A DNA stretch of 64,000 nt from Paractinoplanes atraurantiacus. Its GTDB lineage: Bacteria; Actinomycetota; Actinomycetes; Mycobacteriales; Micromonosporaceae. A model generated the notes under the pieces. The model was not told the DNA's origin. It saw only the letters and a program-made list of their open reading frames with translations, and ran no database searches. Both the position numbers and the translations under genes were made by a program. Numbering within the stretch: position 1 is the first letter of the stretch; every line of letters begins with the position of its first letter. Location of the stretch: positions 1 through 64,000 of the forward strand of contig NZ_OBDY01000042.1 of assembly GCF_900215205.1 (NCBI RefSeq). The letters are read 5' to 3'. Shown here one piece after another: positions 41,155 to 50,460 of the stretch.

Positions 41155-43076
41155 GACTCACGCACCACCCGGACGGCGCCGGCCGGCACCTTGACGAGGC
41201 CGGCCACCTTTTCGCCACGGAGGAGTTCGTGGCCGGTGACCGCGTACTCGATCTCCCGCTCGCCGTGGTTGATGACGAAGACGTACGTCCCCCGCCGCAC
41301 CACCTCGACCGAACCGTCGTGGGTTTCAGGGGTTCCGGTGAAGCGGCTCAGAACCGTTCGCATCGATTCCCGGTCGAGCGCGGTCGCGACATACCAGGCG
41401 TTCCCGTTGCGGGTGATGGCCGGAGTGCCGGGCAGCGGTCCGTCGGTGTAACGGGCCACGACCTCGGCACTGGTGGTCCGCAGCCGCTCCGTCCACAGCG
41501 TGGCCTTGCTGCCGTCGTCGAGCGTCACGGTCGTGCCCGGCTTCAGCGGCGCGAACTCCTCGACGGTGACGCCGAGCAGGTCACGGAACGCGCCCGGATA
41601 GCCGCCGGGCCGGATCCGGTCGTCCCGGTCGGCGATCCCGCTGAAGAAGGTGACCAGCACACGGCCGCCGCGCTCCACATATTTCTGGATCGCCGCCGCC
41701 TGCTCGTCGGTGACGAGATAAAGGCAAGGGACGATTACTTGGGCGTACGCCGACAGATCGCCGTCCGGGCTGATGACATCAGCCGTCACACCGAGGTCGC
41801 GCAGCCCACCGTGGACGGCGTGGACCTGGTCGAGATAGTTCACCGCCGTCGACGGCCGGCCCTCCTGCTCGGCCGCCCACCAGGCCTCCCAGCTGAAGAT
41901 CACCGCGGTTTCCGTACGGACCGTGGTCCCGGCCACCTCGGCCAGCTTGCCCAGCACGGACGAGAGATCGAGGACCTCACGCCACTGCTCGGTATCGGTG
42001 CCGGCGTGCGGCAGCAGCGCCGAGTGGAACTTCTCGCTGCCCTGGGCCGAGGCCCGCCACTGGAAGAAGCAGACCGCGTCGGCGCCGCGGGCGACATGCG
42101 TGAGCGTGTTGCGCAGCATCTCGCCGGGCGCCTTGGCCAGGTTGACCGGCTGCCAGTTGACCGCGCCGGTGGACTGCTCCATGAGCATCCACGGCTTGCC
42201 GCCGGCCAGGCCGCGGGTCAGGTCGGCGGCGAAGCTGAGCTCGGCCGCCGGGTGACCGAGGCGGTGGTCCAGGTAGTGGTCGTTGGCGATGACGTCCATC
42301 CGCGGGGCCCAGCGCCAGTAGTCCATGTTGCGGATGTGCGCGGTGACCATGAAGTTCGTGGTCACCGGGACGCTGGAGTGCTTACGCAGCACGGCGGCCT
42401 CGGCCTCGTAGTAGCCGAGCAGCTCGTCCGACGAGAACCGGTGGAAGTCGAGCATCTGGGCCGGGTTGCGCAGCGACAGCGCGGTCCGCGGCGGCAGTAC
42501 CTCGGACCACTCGCCGTAGCGCTGGCTCCAGAACGACGTGCCCCAGGCCGCGTTCAGGCCTTCGACGGTCTCGTAGCGGTCGGCCAGCCAGGCCCGGAAC
42601 CGCTCGGCGCTGGCGTCGCAGTAGCAGAGCGCGTTGTGGCAGCCGAGCTCGTTCGAGACGTGCCACAGGGCCAGGGCCGGGTGTTGCCCGTAGCGCTGGG
42701 CGACCTGTTCGACCAGGGACAGCGCGTGCTCGCGGAAGACCGGCGAGCTCGGGCACCACGCCTGCCGGCCGCCCGGGTACCGCCGGGTGCCGTCGGCGGC
42801 CATCGGCAGGATCTCCGGGTGGCGGGCGCCGAGCCACGGCGGGGGCGACGCGGTGGCCGTACCCAAATTGATCTTTATGTCGTTCTGATGCAGCAGCTCG
42901 ACGATGCGGTCGAGCTGCTTGAAGTCGTATTCGCCGGCCCGCGGTTCGAGGTCCGACCAGCCGAAGATGTTGACCGCGACCAGGGAGACCCCGGCGGTCC
43001 TCATCAACGCGACGTCCTCGGCCCACACCTCGGCCGGCCACTGCTCCGGGTTGTAGTCGCACCCCAGAGTGATCAC
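41151..43076 (-). CDS. GH42 beta-galactosidase
   Basis: A protein of 641 residues without a signal peptide, so cytoplasmic. The TIM barrel begins LGCDYNPEQWP; the acid/base Glu is E143 in HVSNELGC and the nucleophile Glu E300 in WMLMEQST. Cysteines in AWCPSS and GCHNALCYC match the zinc site known in GH42. A trimerisation domain and a C-terminal beta domain follow. It should hydrolyse imported beta-galactosides or arabinosides. The GTG at 43076 has a GAGGAGA site; an ATG at 43103 lies inside an operator and is less likely. It is the first gene of the operon controlled by the divergent LacI regulator. Confidence 0.9.
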   Translation of the reverse strand: MITLGCDYNPEQWPAEVWAEDVALMRTAGVSLVAVNIFGWSDLEPRAGEYDFKQLDRIVELLHQNDIKINLGTATASPPPWLGARHPEILPMAADGTRRYPGGRQAWCPSSPVFREHALSLVEQVAQRYGQHPALALWHVSNELGCHNALCYCDASAERFRAWLADRYETVEGLNAAWGTSFWSQRYGEWSEVLPPRTALSLRNPAQMLDFHRFSSDELLGYYEAEAAVLRKHSSVPVTTNFMVTAHIRNMDYWRWAPRMDVIANDHYLDHRLGHPAAELSFAADLTRGLAGGKPWMLMEQSTGAVNWQPVNLAKAPGEMLRNTLTHVARGADAVCFFQWRASAQGSEKFHSALLPHAGTDTEQWREVLDLSSVLGKLAEVAGTTVRTETAVIFSWEAWWAAEQEGRPSTAVNYLDQVHAVHGGLRDLGVTADVISPDGDLSAYAQVIVPCLYLVTDEQAAAIQKYVERGGRVLVTFFSGIADRDDRIRPGGYPGAFRDLLGVTVEEFAPLKPGTTVTLDDGSKATLWTERLRTTSAEVVARYTDGPLPGTPAITRNGNAWYVATALDRESMRTVLSRFTGTPETHDGSVEVVRRGTYVFVINHGEREIEYAVTGHELLRGEKVAGLVKVPAGAVRVVRES

Positions 43077-43090
43077 AGGCTCTCCTCGTC

Positions 43091-43104
43091 TGTGCACGTG
43101 CACA
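43091..43104. promoter_or_regulatory. LacI-type operator 1 of the GH42 operon
   Basis: TGTGCACGTGCACA is a perfect 14-bp palindrome just upstream of the GH42 ribosome site. A similar site lies 47 bases away. Together they bracket the GH42 promoter region, an arrangement typical of LacI-family repressors. Confidence 0.7.
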
Positions 43105-43134
43105 CATTTCTGCTGCGTAAAACCCGCAGGTCAG

Positions 43135-43154
43135 ATGTGTGAACGTGCACACAT
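43135..43154. promoter_or_regulatory. LacI-type operator 2 of the GH42 operon
   Basis: ATGTGTGAACGTGCACACAT is a near-perfect 20-bp palindrome that shares the GTG-x-AC-GTGCACA core with operator 1. It lies between the GH42 and lacI-type genes and could control both directions. Confidence 0.7.
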
Positions 43155-43282
43155 TAGGTTTCCTCAATCGGGCCGTCAAGACCCGAGTTTGTTCACGACC
43201 TACCTCGAGTCCCGCCTGCCGCGACATGACCACGCGATCTTCACCGTCGTGAACAGATTCGGGAGAAAGATAGGGTCGTTGC

Positions 43283-44314
43283 GTGAGCGCGACCGAACAG
43301 CCGAACAAGCCGGGCAAAAGGGCGACCGTGCACGACATCGCGGCCGCCGCCGGTGTCTCCCGGGGCACGGTGAGCCGCGTGCTCAACGGCGGCTACGTCT
43401 CGGTGACCGCGCGTACCGCCATCGAGCGGGCCATCCGCGAGGTCGGCTACGTGCCCAACACCGCCGCCCGCAACCTGGTCATGCAGCGCTCACAGGCCGT
43501 CGGCTTCATCGTCCTCGAGCCGCACACCCTGTTCCTGGAAGATCCGAACATCGGCGGCATCCTGCTCGGCGCCAACACGACGCTGTCCGACGCCGACTAC
43601 CAGATGGTCAACCTGGTCGTCGACTCCGAACGCGACACCGCCCGCATCACCCGCTACCTGAGCGGCGGTTTCGTCGACGGCGCCATCATCGTCTCGGCCC
43701 GCAGCCACGACCCGATCATCCAGGTGGTCGGCAGCCTGGCCCTGCCCTCGGCCTTCGTCGGCCATCCGCGCGACCTGCGCCCCGAGATCCCGTACGTGGG
43801 CATCGACAACATGACTTCGACCGAGGAGATCACCCGCCGCCTGCTGGCCACCGGCCGCCGCCGGGTCGGCATGATCGCCGCCGCCGTCGACCGCGACTCC
43901 GGCGCCGACCGCCTGGCCGGCTTCCGCCGCGCCCTGGGCCCGCTTTTCGACGAAAGCTTGGTGGCCGAGGTCCCGCTGTACGACTTCGCCTGCGGCGCCA
44001 AGGGCATGCGCACGCTCCTGGAGCGCGAGCCGCGGATCGACGGCGTCTTCGCCGCGTCCGACGCGGTGGCCGCGGGCGCCGTCGAGGCCCTGCGCGAGGC
44101 CGGCCGCACGGTGCCCGGCGACGTGGGCGTGGTCGGCTTCGACGACAGCTCCTGGGCCACCCGCACCCGGCCCCACCTGTCCACGGTCCACCAGCCCGCG
44201 GCCGACATCGGCGCCCACGCCGCAGACATGGTGCTGCGCCAGCTCAGGGGCGAGGAGATCCCCCAGGGCGGCCTGCTGCTCCCCTCCCCCGTCGTCTGGC
44301 GCGACTCAGCCTGA
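43283..44314 (+). CDS. LacI family transcriptional regulator
   Basis: A protein of 343 residues. The HTH plus hinge reads TVHDIAAAAGVSRGTVSRVLNGGYVSVTARTAIERAI...VGYVPNTAARNL, and the effector domain is a periplasmic-binding-protein fold with VGFIVLEP, GRRRVGMIAA and DGVFAASDAVAAGAVEALREAGRTVPGDVGVVGFDD. It probably binds the paired palindromes at 43091-43154 and represses the GH42 operon until a galactoside-derived inducer appears. The GTG has TAGGGT 6 nt upstream and no ribosome site, so it is likely leaderless. Confidence 0.9.
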   Translation: MSATEQPNKPGKRATVHDIAAAAGVSRGTVSRVLNGGYVSVTARTAIERAIREVGYVPNTAARNLVMQRSQAVGFIVLEPHTLFLEDPNIGGILLGANTTLSDADYQMVNLVVDSERDTARITRYLSGGFVDGAIIVSARSHDPIIQVVGSLALPSAFVGHPRDLRPEIPYVGIDNMTSTEEITRRLLATGRRRVGMIAAAVDRDSGADRLAGFRRALGPLFDESLVAEVPLYDFACGAKGMRTLLEREPRIDGVFAASDAVAAGAVEALREAGRTVPGDVGVVGFDDSSWATRTRPHLSTVHQPAADIGAHAADMVLRQLRGEEIPQGGLLLPSPVVWRDSA

Positions 44315-44445
44315 CCGCCGCAGCCCGACCGACTCAGCCTGACCGACTCAGCCGCCGGGTGCTGCCCTCCCCGACGTCCGGCGCGACTCAGCCTGACCGG
44401 CGCAGCCGACGGGTGCTGCCCTCCGTTGTCCGGCGCAGGTCGGCC
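44268..44445 (+). repeat. Degenerate tandem copies of the lacI-type gene's 3' end
   Basis: The last codons of the LacI gene (around 44268-44314, with CTCCCCTCC, GTCTGGCGCGACTCAGCC) are followed by two imperfect copies: 44359-44411 (GGTGCTGCCCTCC, GTCCGGCGCGACTCAGCC) and 44411-44445 (GGTGCTGCCCTCC, GTCCGGCGC). An extra GACTCAGCCTGACC unit occurs twice between them. The block looks like slipped or unequal duplication of the gene end. It has no coding role that I can see. Confidence 0.6.
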
Positions 44446-44547
44446 TGGCCGGCCCGGCCTCCTGGTCAGCCGCCGCTTCACGCGGCCGGGCGCCGCACTC
44501 GGCGATCGCCACGACGTCGTCGCCTCCAGCCCGGCGGTCTGGCGATT

Positions 44548-45306
44548 TCAGGGCACGTCGGCGACGATCAGGCGGCCGGCCCGCCGGCGCAGCGCCGAGC
44601 GGCCCGCGCGCACCAGCCCATCGTCGGTGACCACGACGTCGGCCCGTTCGAGGGGCGCGATCACGGCGGCGCCGCTCGAGCCCCACGTTCCGTGGTCGGC
44701 GAGCACCACCACCCGGCGGGCGGCGGCGATCAGGGCGGCCCCGATGCGCGCCTCGGCCCGGCCGGGCGCGGTGAAACCGGAACTGGCGTCCATGCCGGAC
44801 ACGCTGACGAAGACCACGTCCACGTTGAGCCCGGCCGCGGCCCGCTCGGCGACCGGCCCGGCCAGCGCGCCGGAGCGGGTGCGGACCCCGCCCAGCAGCA
44901 GCACCATCTGGTCGGCCCGGCCCTCGTGGTGGAACGTGTCGGCGATCGGGATCGCGTTGGTGACCACGCTGAGGCCGGGCACCCCCGACAGCTCCCGGGC
45001 CAGCAGCGCGGTGATGCCGCCGGCCAGGATGCCGATCGCCTCGTCCGGCCGTACGAGCCGGGCCGCGCTGCGGGCGATGGCGGCCTTGGCCCGCAGCCCG
45101 GCCCCGCGGGCGGGCCCCGGCCCGGCGGTGCGGGCCATCGCCCCACCCCGCACCCGCGCGACCAGCCCCCGCTCGGCCAGCGCCTCGACGTCACGCCGGG
45201 CGGTCACGTCGGAGACGCCGAGCCGCGCGCCCAGTTGCGCGATCCGCACCCCGCCGGTCCGATCGACCTCGGCGAGAATCCGCGCCTGCCGCTCCTCCGC
45301 GGACAC
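44548..45306 (-). CDS. DeoR/GlpR family transcriptional regulator
   Basis: A protein of 252 residues from a GTG. The N-terminal HTH (EERQARILAEVDRTGGVRIAQLGARLGVSDVTARRDVEALAERGLVARVRGGA) is classic DeoR, and the C-terminal domain is the DeoRC sugar-phosphate sensor with VTNAIPIADTF, LLLGGVRTRSGALAGP and VVVLADHGTWG. GlpR-type members sense glycerol-3-phosphate. It lies 182 bases downstream of glpD, which supports a role in glycerol metabolism, but a sugar target is also possible. Confidence 0.85.
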   Translation of the reverse strand: MSAEERQARILAEVDRTGGVRIAQLGARLGVSDVTARRDVEALAERGLVARVRGGAMARTAGPGPARGAGLRAKAAIARSAARLVRPDEAIGILAGGITALLARELSGVPGLSVVTNAIPIADTFHHEGRADQMVLLLGGVRTRSGALAGPVAERAAAGLNVDVVFVSVSGMDASSGFTAPGRAEARIGAALIAAARRVVVLADHGTWGSSGAAVIAPLERADVVVTDDGLVRAGRSALRRRAGRLIVADVP

Positions 45307-45488
45307 GACTCAGCCCCGGCCGCGCCGGCCGCCACGTCTCCGACCGCGGCTCGCCCGGCCACGGTCCGAGATCGCGCCGGCGCCCACAGCGCGGCCTTTG
45401 TCGCGCCCGGCCCGCGCCGGGCGACCCCCACCGCGCCCCAACCTCACCGCGCGGCCTCTCGGACCGTCACATCTTGCCGCGTGGCTTC

Positions 45489-47183
45489 TCATACCGCGGC
45501 GAGGCGGGTGGCGTCGGCGCTCTCGTCGTCGGGCTGCTCCTGGGCGGCCAGCTCGGCGGCGACGCGGGCCTCGTAGCGGCCGATCTCCGCCTCCGCCTCG
45601 GCGGCGGACCAGCCGAGCGGGGCGGCGATCAGGGCCGCGGTGGTCCGGGCGGCGGTCACGCCACGGTCGGGGGTCTCGATGGAGATCCGGGTACGGCGGG
45701 TCAGCACGTCGTCCAGGTGGCGGGCACCCTCGTGGGTGACCGCGTACACCACCTCGGCCGCCAGGTAGTCGGGAGCGCCGGCCAACGGCCGGCCCAGCGC
45801 CGGGTCGGCGTCGATCAGGGCGAGCACCTCGTCGGCCAGGGTGCCGTAGCGCTTGAGCAGGTGCTCCACCCGGGAGACGTGCAGGCCGGCGCGGCGGCCC
45901 AGCTGGGCGCGACGGTTCCAGGCCGCCCGGTATCCGGCCGCGCCGAGCAGCGGGACCTGGTCGGTGCAGGAGGCCGGCACCCGGGTTTCGAGGTCGGCCA
46001 CGGCGGCGTCGACCGCGTCCTTGGCCATCACCCGGTACGTCGTGTACTTGCCGCCCGCCACCAGGACGAGTCCGGGGGCGAGCCGGTCGACCGCGTGCTC
46101 GCGGGACAGCTTGGCCGTGATCGCCGCGTCGGCCGACAGCAACGGGCGCAGGCCGGCGTAGACGCCCTGCACGTCGTCGCGGGTCAGCGGCGTGGCCAGG
46201 GCCTTGTTGACCTCGTCGAGCAGGTAGGTGACGTCCTGGGCCGACACCGACGGGTGGGCCTTGTCGAGGTTCCACGGTGTGTCGGTGGTGCCGATGATCC
46301 AGTGCCGGTCCCACGGGATCACGAACAGCACGCTGGTCGCGGTCCGCAGGATCATGCCGGTGGTGCCGGTGATCTTCTCGCGGGGCACGACCAGGTGGAT
46401 GCCCTTGGACGCCGTGATCTTGAACTGACCGCGCTCGCCCTTCATCAGCGACTGGATGTCGCTGGTCCACACCCCGGTGGCGTTGATGACCGTCCGGGCC
46501 CGGATCTCCAGCTCGGCCCCGGTCTCGGTGTCGCGGGCGCGGACGCCGACGACCCGGCGGCCCTCGCGCAGGAAGGCGATCACCTCGGTCCGGGCCGCGA
46601 CCTGGGCGCCGTTGGCCGCCGCCGTACGGACCAGGAACATGGTGTGCCGGGCGTCGTCGACCTGGGCGTCGAAGTAGCGGATGGCGCCGACCAGCGACTC
46701 GGGCCGCAGCGCCGGGAACGCCTTGAGCGCCTCGGTCCGGCTCAGGTGGCGGTGTCGCGGGAGCCCGGCGCCCCAACCGGAGAGGGCGAGGGTGTCGTAC
46801 AGCGCGACCCCGGCCCCCACGTAGAGCCGGTCCCACGCGCGGTGCCGCAGGGGATAAAGGAACGGCACCGGGCGTACGAGGTGCGGGGCGAGCCGCTGGA
46901 TGAGCAGGCCGCGCTCGCGCAGCGCCTCGCGGACCAGGCCGAAGTCGAGCATCTCCAGGTAGCGCAGGCCGCCGTGGATGAGCTTGCTGGAGCGGCTGGA
47001 CGTGCCGCTGGCGAAGTCGCGGGCCTCGAGCAGGCCGACCGAGAGCCCGCGGGTGGCCGCGTCGAGGGCCGCGCCCGCGCCGACCACGCCGCCGCCGACG
47101 ACCAGCACGTCGAGTTCCGGGCCGGCCGACATCGTGGTGAGGGCCGCCGTGCGCGCGGCGGGCGACAGGATTCCGGTGTTCAT
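45489..47183 (-). CDS. glpD: Glycerol-3-phosphate dehydrogenase/oxidase
   Basis: A protein of 564 residues. The FAD dinucleotide site is VLVVGGGVVGAGAALDAATRG, followed by LLEARDFASGTSSRSSKLIHGGLRYLE, a GlpD signature. The C-terminal part has RPLLSADA and a DAO_C helical domain. It oxidises glycerol-3-phosphate to dihydroxyacetone phosphate, passing electrons to the quinone pool at the membrane. The ATG at 47183 has a GGAGAT site 14 bases after the glycerol kinase stop. Both genes share one promoter region with the palindrome at 48720-48752. Confidence 0.92.
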   Translation of the reverse strand: MNTGILSPAARTAALTTMSAGPELDVLVVGGGVVGAGAALDAATRGLSVGLLEARDFASGTSSRSSKLIHGGLRYLEMLDFGLVREALRERGLLIQRLAPHLVRPVPFLYPLRHRAWDRLYVGAGVALYDTLALSGWGAGLPRHRHLSRTEALKAFPALRPESLVGAIRYFDAQVDDARHTMFLVRTAAANGAQVAARTEVIAFLREGRRVVGVRARDTETGAELEIRARTVINATGVWTSDIQSLMKGERGQFKITASKGIHLVVPREKITGTTGMILRTATSVLFVIPWDRHWIIGTTDTPWNLDKAHPSVSAQDVTYLLDEVNKALATPLTRDDVQGVYAGLRPLLSADAAITAKLSREHAVDRLAPGLVLVAGGKYTTYRVMAKDAVDAAVADLETRVPASCTDQVPLLGAAGYRAAWNRRAQLGRRAGLHVSRVEHLLKRYGTLADEVLALIDADPALGRPLAGAPDYLAAEVVYAVTHEGARHLDDVLTRRTRISIETPDRGVTAARTTAALIAAPLGWSAAEAEAEIGRYEARVAAELAAQEQPDDESADATRLAAV

Positions 47184-47197
47184 AGTGATCTCCGATT

Positions 47198-48667
<1,470 letters not shown>

Positions 48668-48719
48668 ATCGCCCCCTTCTCGTGGGAGCGACGCTAGGGA
48701 GCGAAACGACCGGGATCAA

Positions 48720-48752
48720 CGCCACCCGTGCGACAATGTCGCACGGGTGGCG
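48720..48752. promoter_or_regulatory. Glycerol-regulon palindrome upstream of glpK
   Basis: Two 16-bp arms (48720-48735 and 48737-48752; core TGCGACA and TGTCGCA) are perfect complements around a single A. The inner 19 bases match the palindrome at 55471-55489 beside the IclR gene with one mismatch. It lies 53 bases before the glpK start, and also directly past the stop of the secreted peptidase, for which it may serve as a terminator. Confidence 0.75.
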
Positions 48753-48759
48753 GATGTGA

Positions 48760-50358
48760 TCAGCGCACCGGGGGTGCCGCGTTGCGCAGGGTCGCCTTGA
48801 GGCTGCCGCTGCCGGTGGAGGCGAGCGACTTGGCGGCCGCCGCCGTCGGGTCCGGCTGCGGAACCGGGGCGCACTGCTTGTCGGAGCGGTTGCCGTGGAC
48901 CCGGGCCGGCAGGGCTCCGGTGTCCAGGTAGGCCGCGATCGTGTCGTCGGTGCAGGCGATCCCGCTCAGCGAGCCGGAGTGGGTGGTGCCGCCGACACCC
49001 TCGATGAGGACCGAGCGGGGGAACCGCTTGCGGACCTCGATCGCGCCCGGGTACGGCGTGGCGGCGTCGTTGGTCTCGGCGATCATCAGGATCGGCGGGG
49101 CCTTCTTGCCGTTGACGCCGACCGGCTTGCCGACGTCGCCCTTCCAGAACAGGCAGGGCGCGTTGTACCAGGCGTTGTTCCAGGTGATGAACGGGTACTT
49201 CTGGTAGATCCGCCAGTTGTCCCGCTTCCACTTGTTCCAGCTGGTCGGCCACTGCACGTCGGTGCACTGGGTGCCCAGATAGATCGCGTAGCCGTTGTCG
49301 GCGCCGGGGCCGGGCTCGGAGTACAGCTCCAGCAGGCCGGAGGCGTCACCGCTGTTGACGTACGCCGAGAACGCGGTGGCCACGTCCTCCCAGCCGTAGA
49401 CGTAGTAGCCGGCCGACACGAAGATGTCGTTCCACTCGTCCGGGCCGATCTTGCCCTCGGCCGGCGCCACGCGGAGCTTCTGCAGCGTGGCGTAGTACTT
49501 GGCCTTGACGGCCTTGCCGGTGGTACCCAGGTGGTACACCGAGTCGTACTTGGCCACCCAGGCGAAGTACGTGTCCATGTTCTTGTCGAACTGGACGTCC
49601 TGGCTGAGGTTGGCGTCGTACCAGACGCCGCGCGGGTCGACGACCCCGTCGAAGACCATCCGCCGGACCTGCGCCGGGTGCAGCGTCGCGTAGACCTGGC
49701 CGAGATACGTGCCGTACGAGAAGCCATAGAAGTTGATCTGCTTCTGGCCCAGCGCCTTGCGGATGCTCTCCATGTCGGCCACGTTGTCGGTGGTCTTCAG
49801 GTGATCGAGCAGCGGGCCGCCGGCGCGGGCACACGCCTGGGCGTACGCCTTGGACCGGGCCAGCCAGGTCTTCTCGAGCTGCCGGTTGACCGGGACGTAG
49901 TACGGGCGGTTGTAGCCGGCCACGTTCCCGTCACAGCTCAGCGACGGCACGCTGGAGCCGACCCCGCGCGGGTCGAAGCCGATCCAGTCGTAGTCGAGGC
50001 CCGCGTTGTTCGGGATGGCGCTCTGCAACACCGAGTAGATCAGGCCGGATCCGCCCGGCCCGCCCGGGTTGACCAGCATGACGCCCTGGTAGTCGGCGGC
50101 CGGCGACTTGGCCTTCACCCTCGACACGGCGATCTTGATTTTGGTCCCGCCCGGGCGCGCGTAGTCGAGCGGGACGATCACGAATCCGCACTCGGCGCCG
50201 CGCGCCTTCAGGGTGGCGTTGGTACACGTGCCCCACGCGATCGGCGGGGGCGTGTAGCTGGGAGTCCCACTGTGGGCCTGCGCCGCGGCCGGGATCATGC
50301 TGCCGCCGAGCGCCAGTCCGACAGTCGTGGCGACGGTCGCCGCCAGAAGTCGTCTCAT
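48760..50358 (-). CDS. Secreted alpha/beta hydrolase, tripeptidyl aminopeptidase-like (S33)
   Basis: A protein of 532 residues with a signal peptide (two Arg, hydrophobic core, cleavage after AQA near 27). The pattern follows actinomycete tripeptidyl aminopeptidases: MLVNPGGPGGSGLIYS, GFDPRGVGSS, nucleophile Ser in GFSYGTYLG, Asp in AETNDAATPYPGA and His in GVGGTTHSGS with a TAP-like C-terminal domain. It should act outside the cell on peptides. Several tight Cys pairs suggest disulfides. It separates the two halves of the glycerol regulon but has no clear functional link to them. Confidence 0.88.
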   Translation of the reverse strand: MRRLLAATVATTVGLALGGSMIPAAAQAHSGTPSYTPPPIAWGTCTNATLKARGAECGFVIVPLDYARPGGTKIKIAVSRVKAKSPAADYQGVMLVNPGGPGGSGLIYSVLQSAIPNNAGLDYDWIGFDPRGVGSSVPSLSCDGNVAGYNRPYYVPVNRQLEKTWLARSKAYAQACARAGGPLLDHLKTTDNVADMESIRKALGQKQINFYGFSYGTYLGQVYATLHPAQVRRMVFDGVVDPRGVWYDANLSQDVQFDKNMDTYFAWVAKYDSVYHLGTTGKAVKAKYYATLQKLRVAPAEGKIGPDEWNDIFVSAGYYVYGWEDVATAFSAYVNSGDASGLLELYSEPGPGADNGYAIYLGTQCTDVQWPTSWNKWKRDNWRIYQKYPFITWNNAWYNAPCLFWKGDVGKPVGVNGKKAPPILMIAETNDAATPYPGAIEVRKRFPRSVLIEGVGGTTHSGSLSGIACTDDTIAAYLDTGALPARVHGNRSDKQCAPVPQPDPTAAAAKSLASTGSGSLKATLRNAAPPVR

Positions 50359-50460
50359 CCCCGGAGAGTAGCCATCCAGATACGGTGATGAAGATGTCCG
50401 TTAGGACAGACCTCAGGCATCGAAGTCTGGCTGTTCAGCGGGTGGTGATCATGTGGGTCT

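Noticed and set aside
44268..44445. CRISPR array
   Set aside because: The repeats are imperfect, of unequal length and directly derived from the preceding gene's end; there are no regular spacers and no cas genes.
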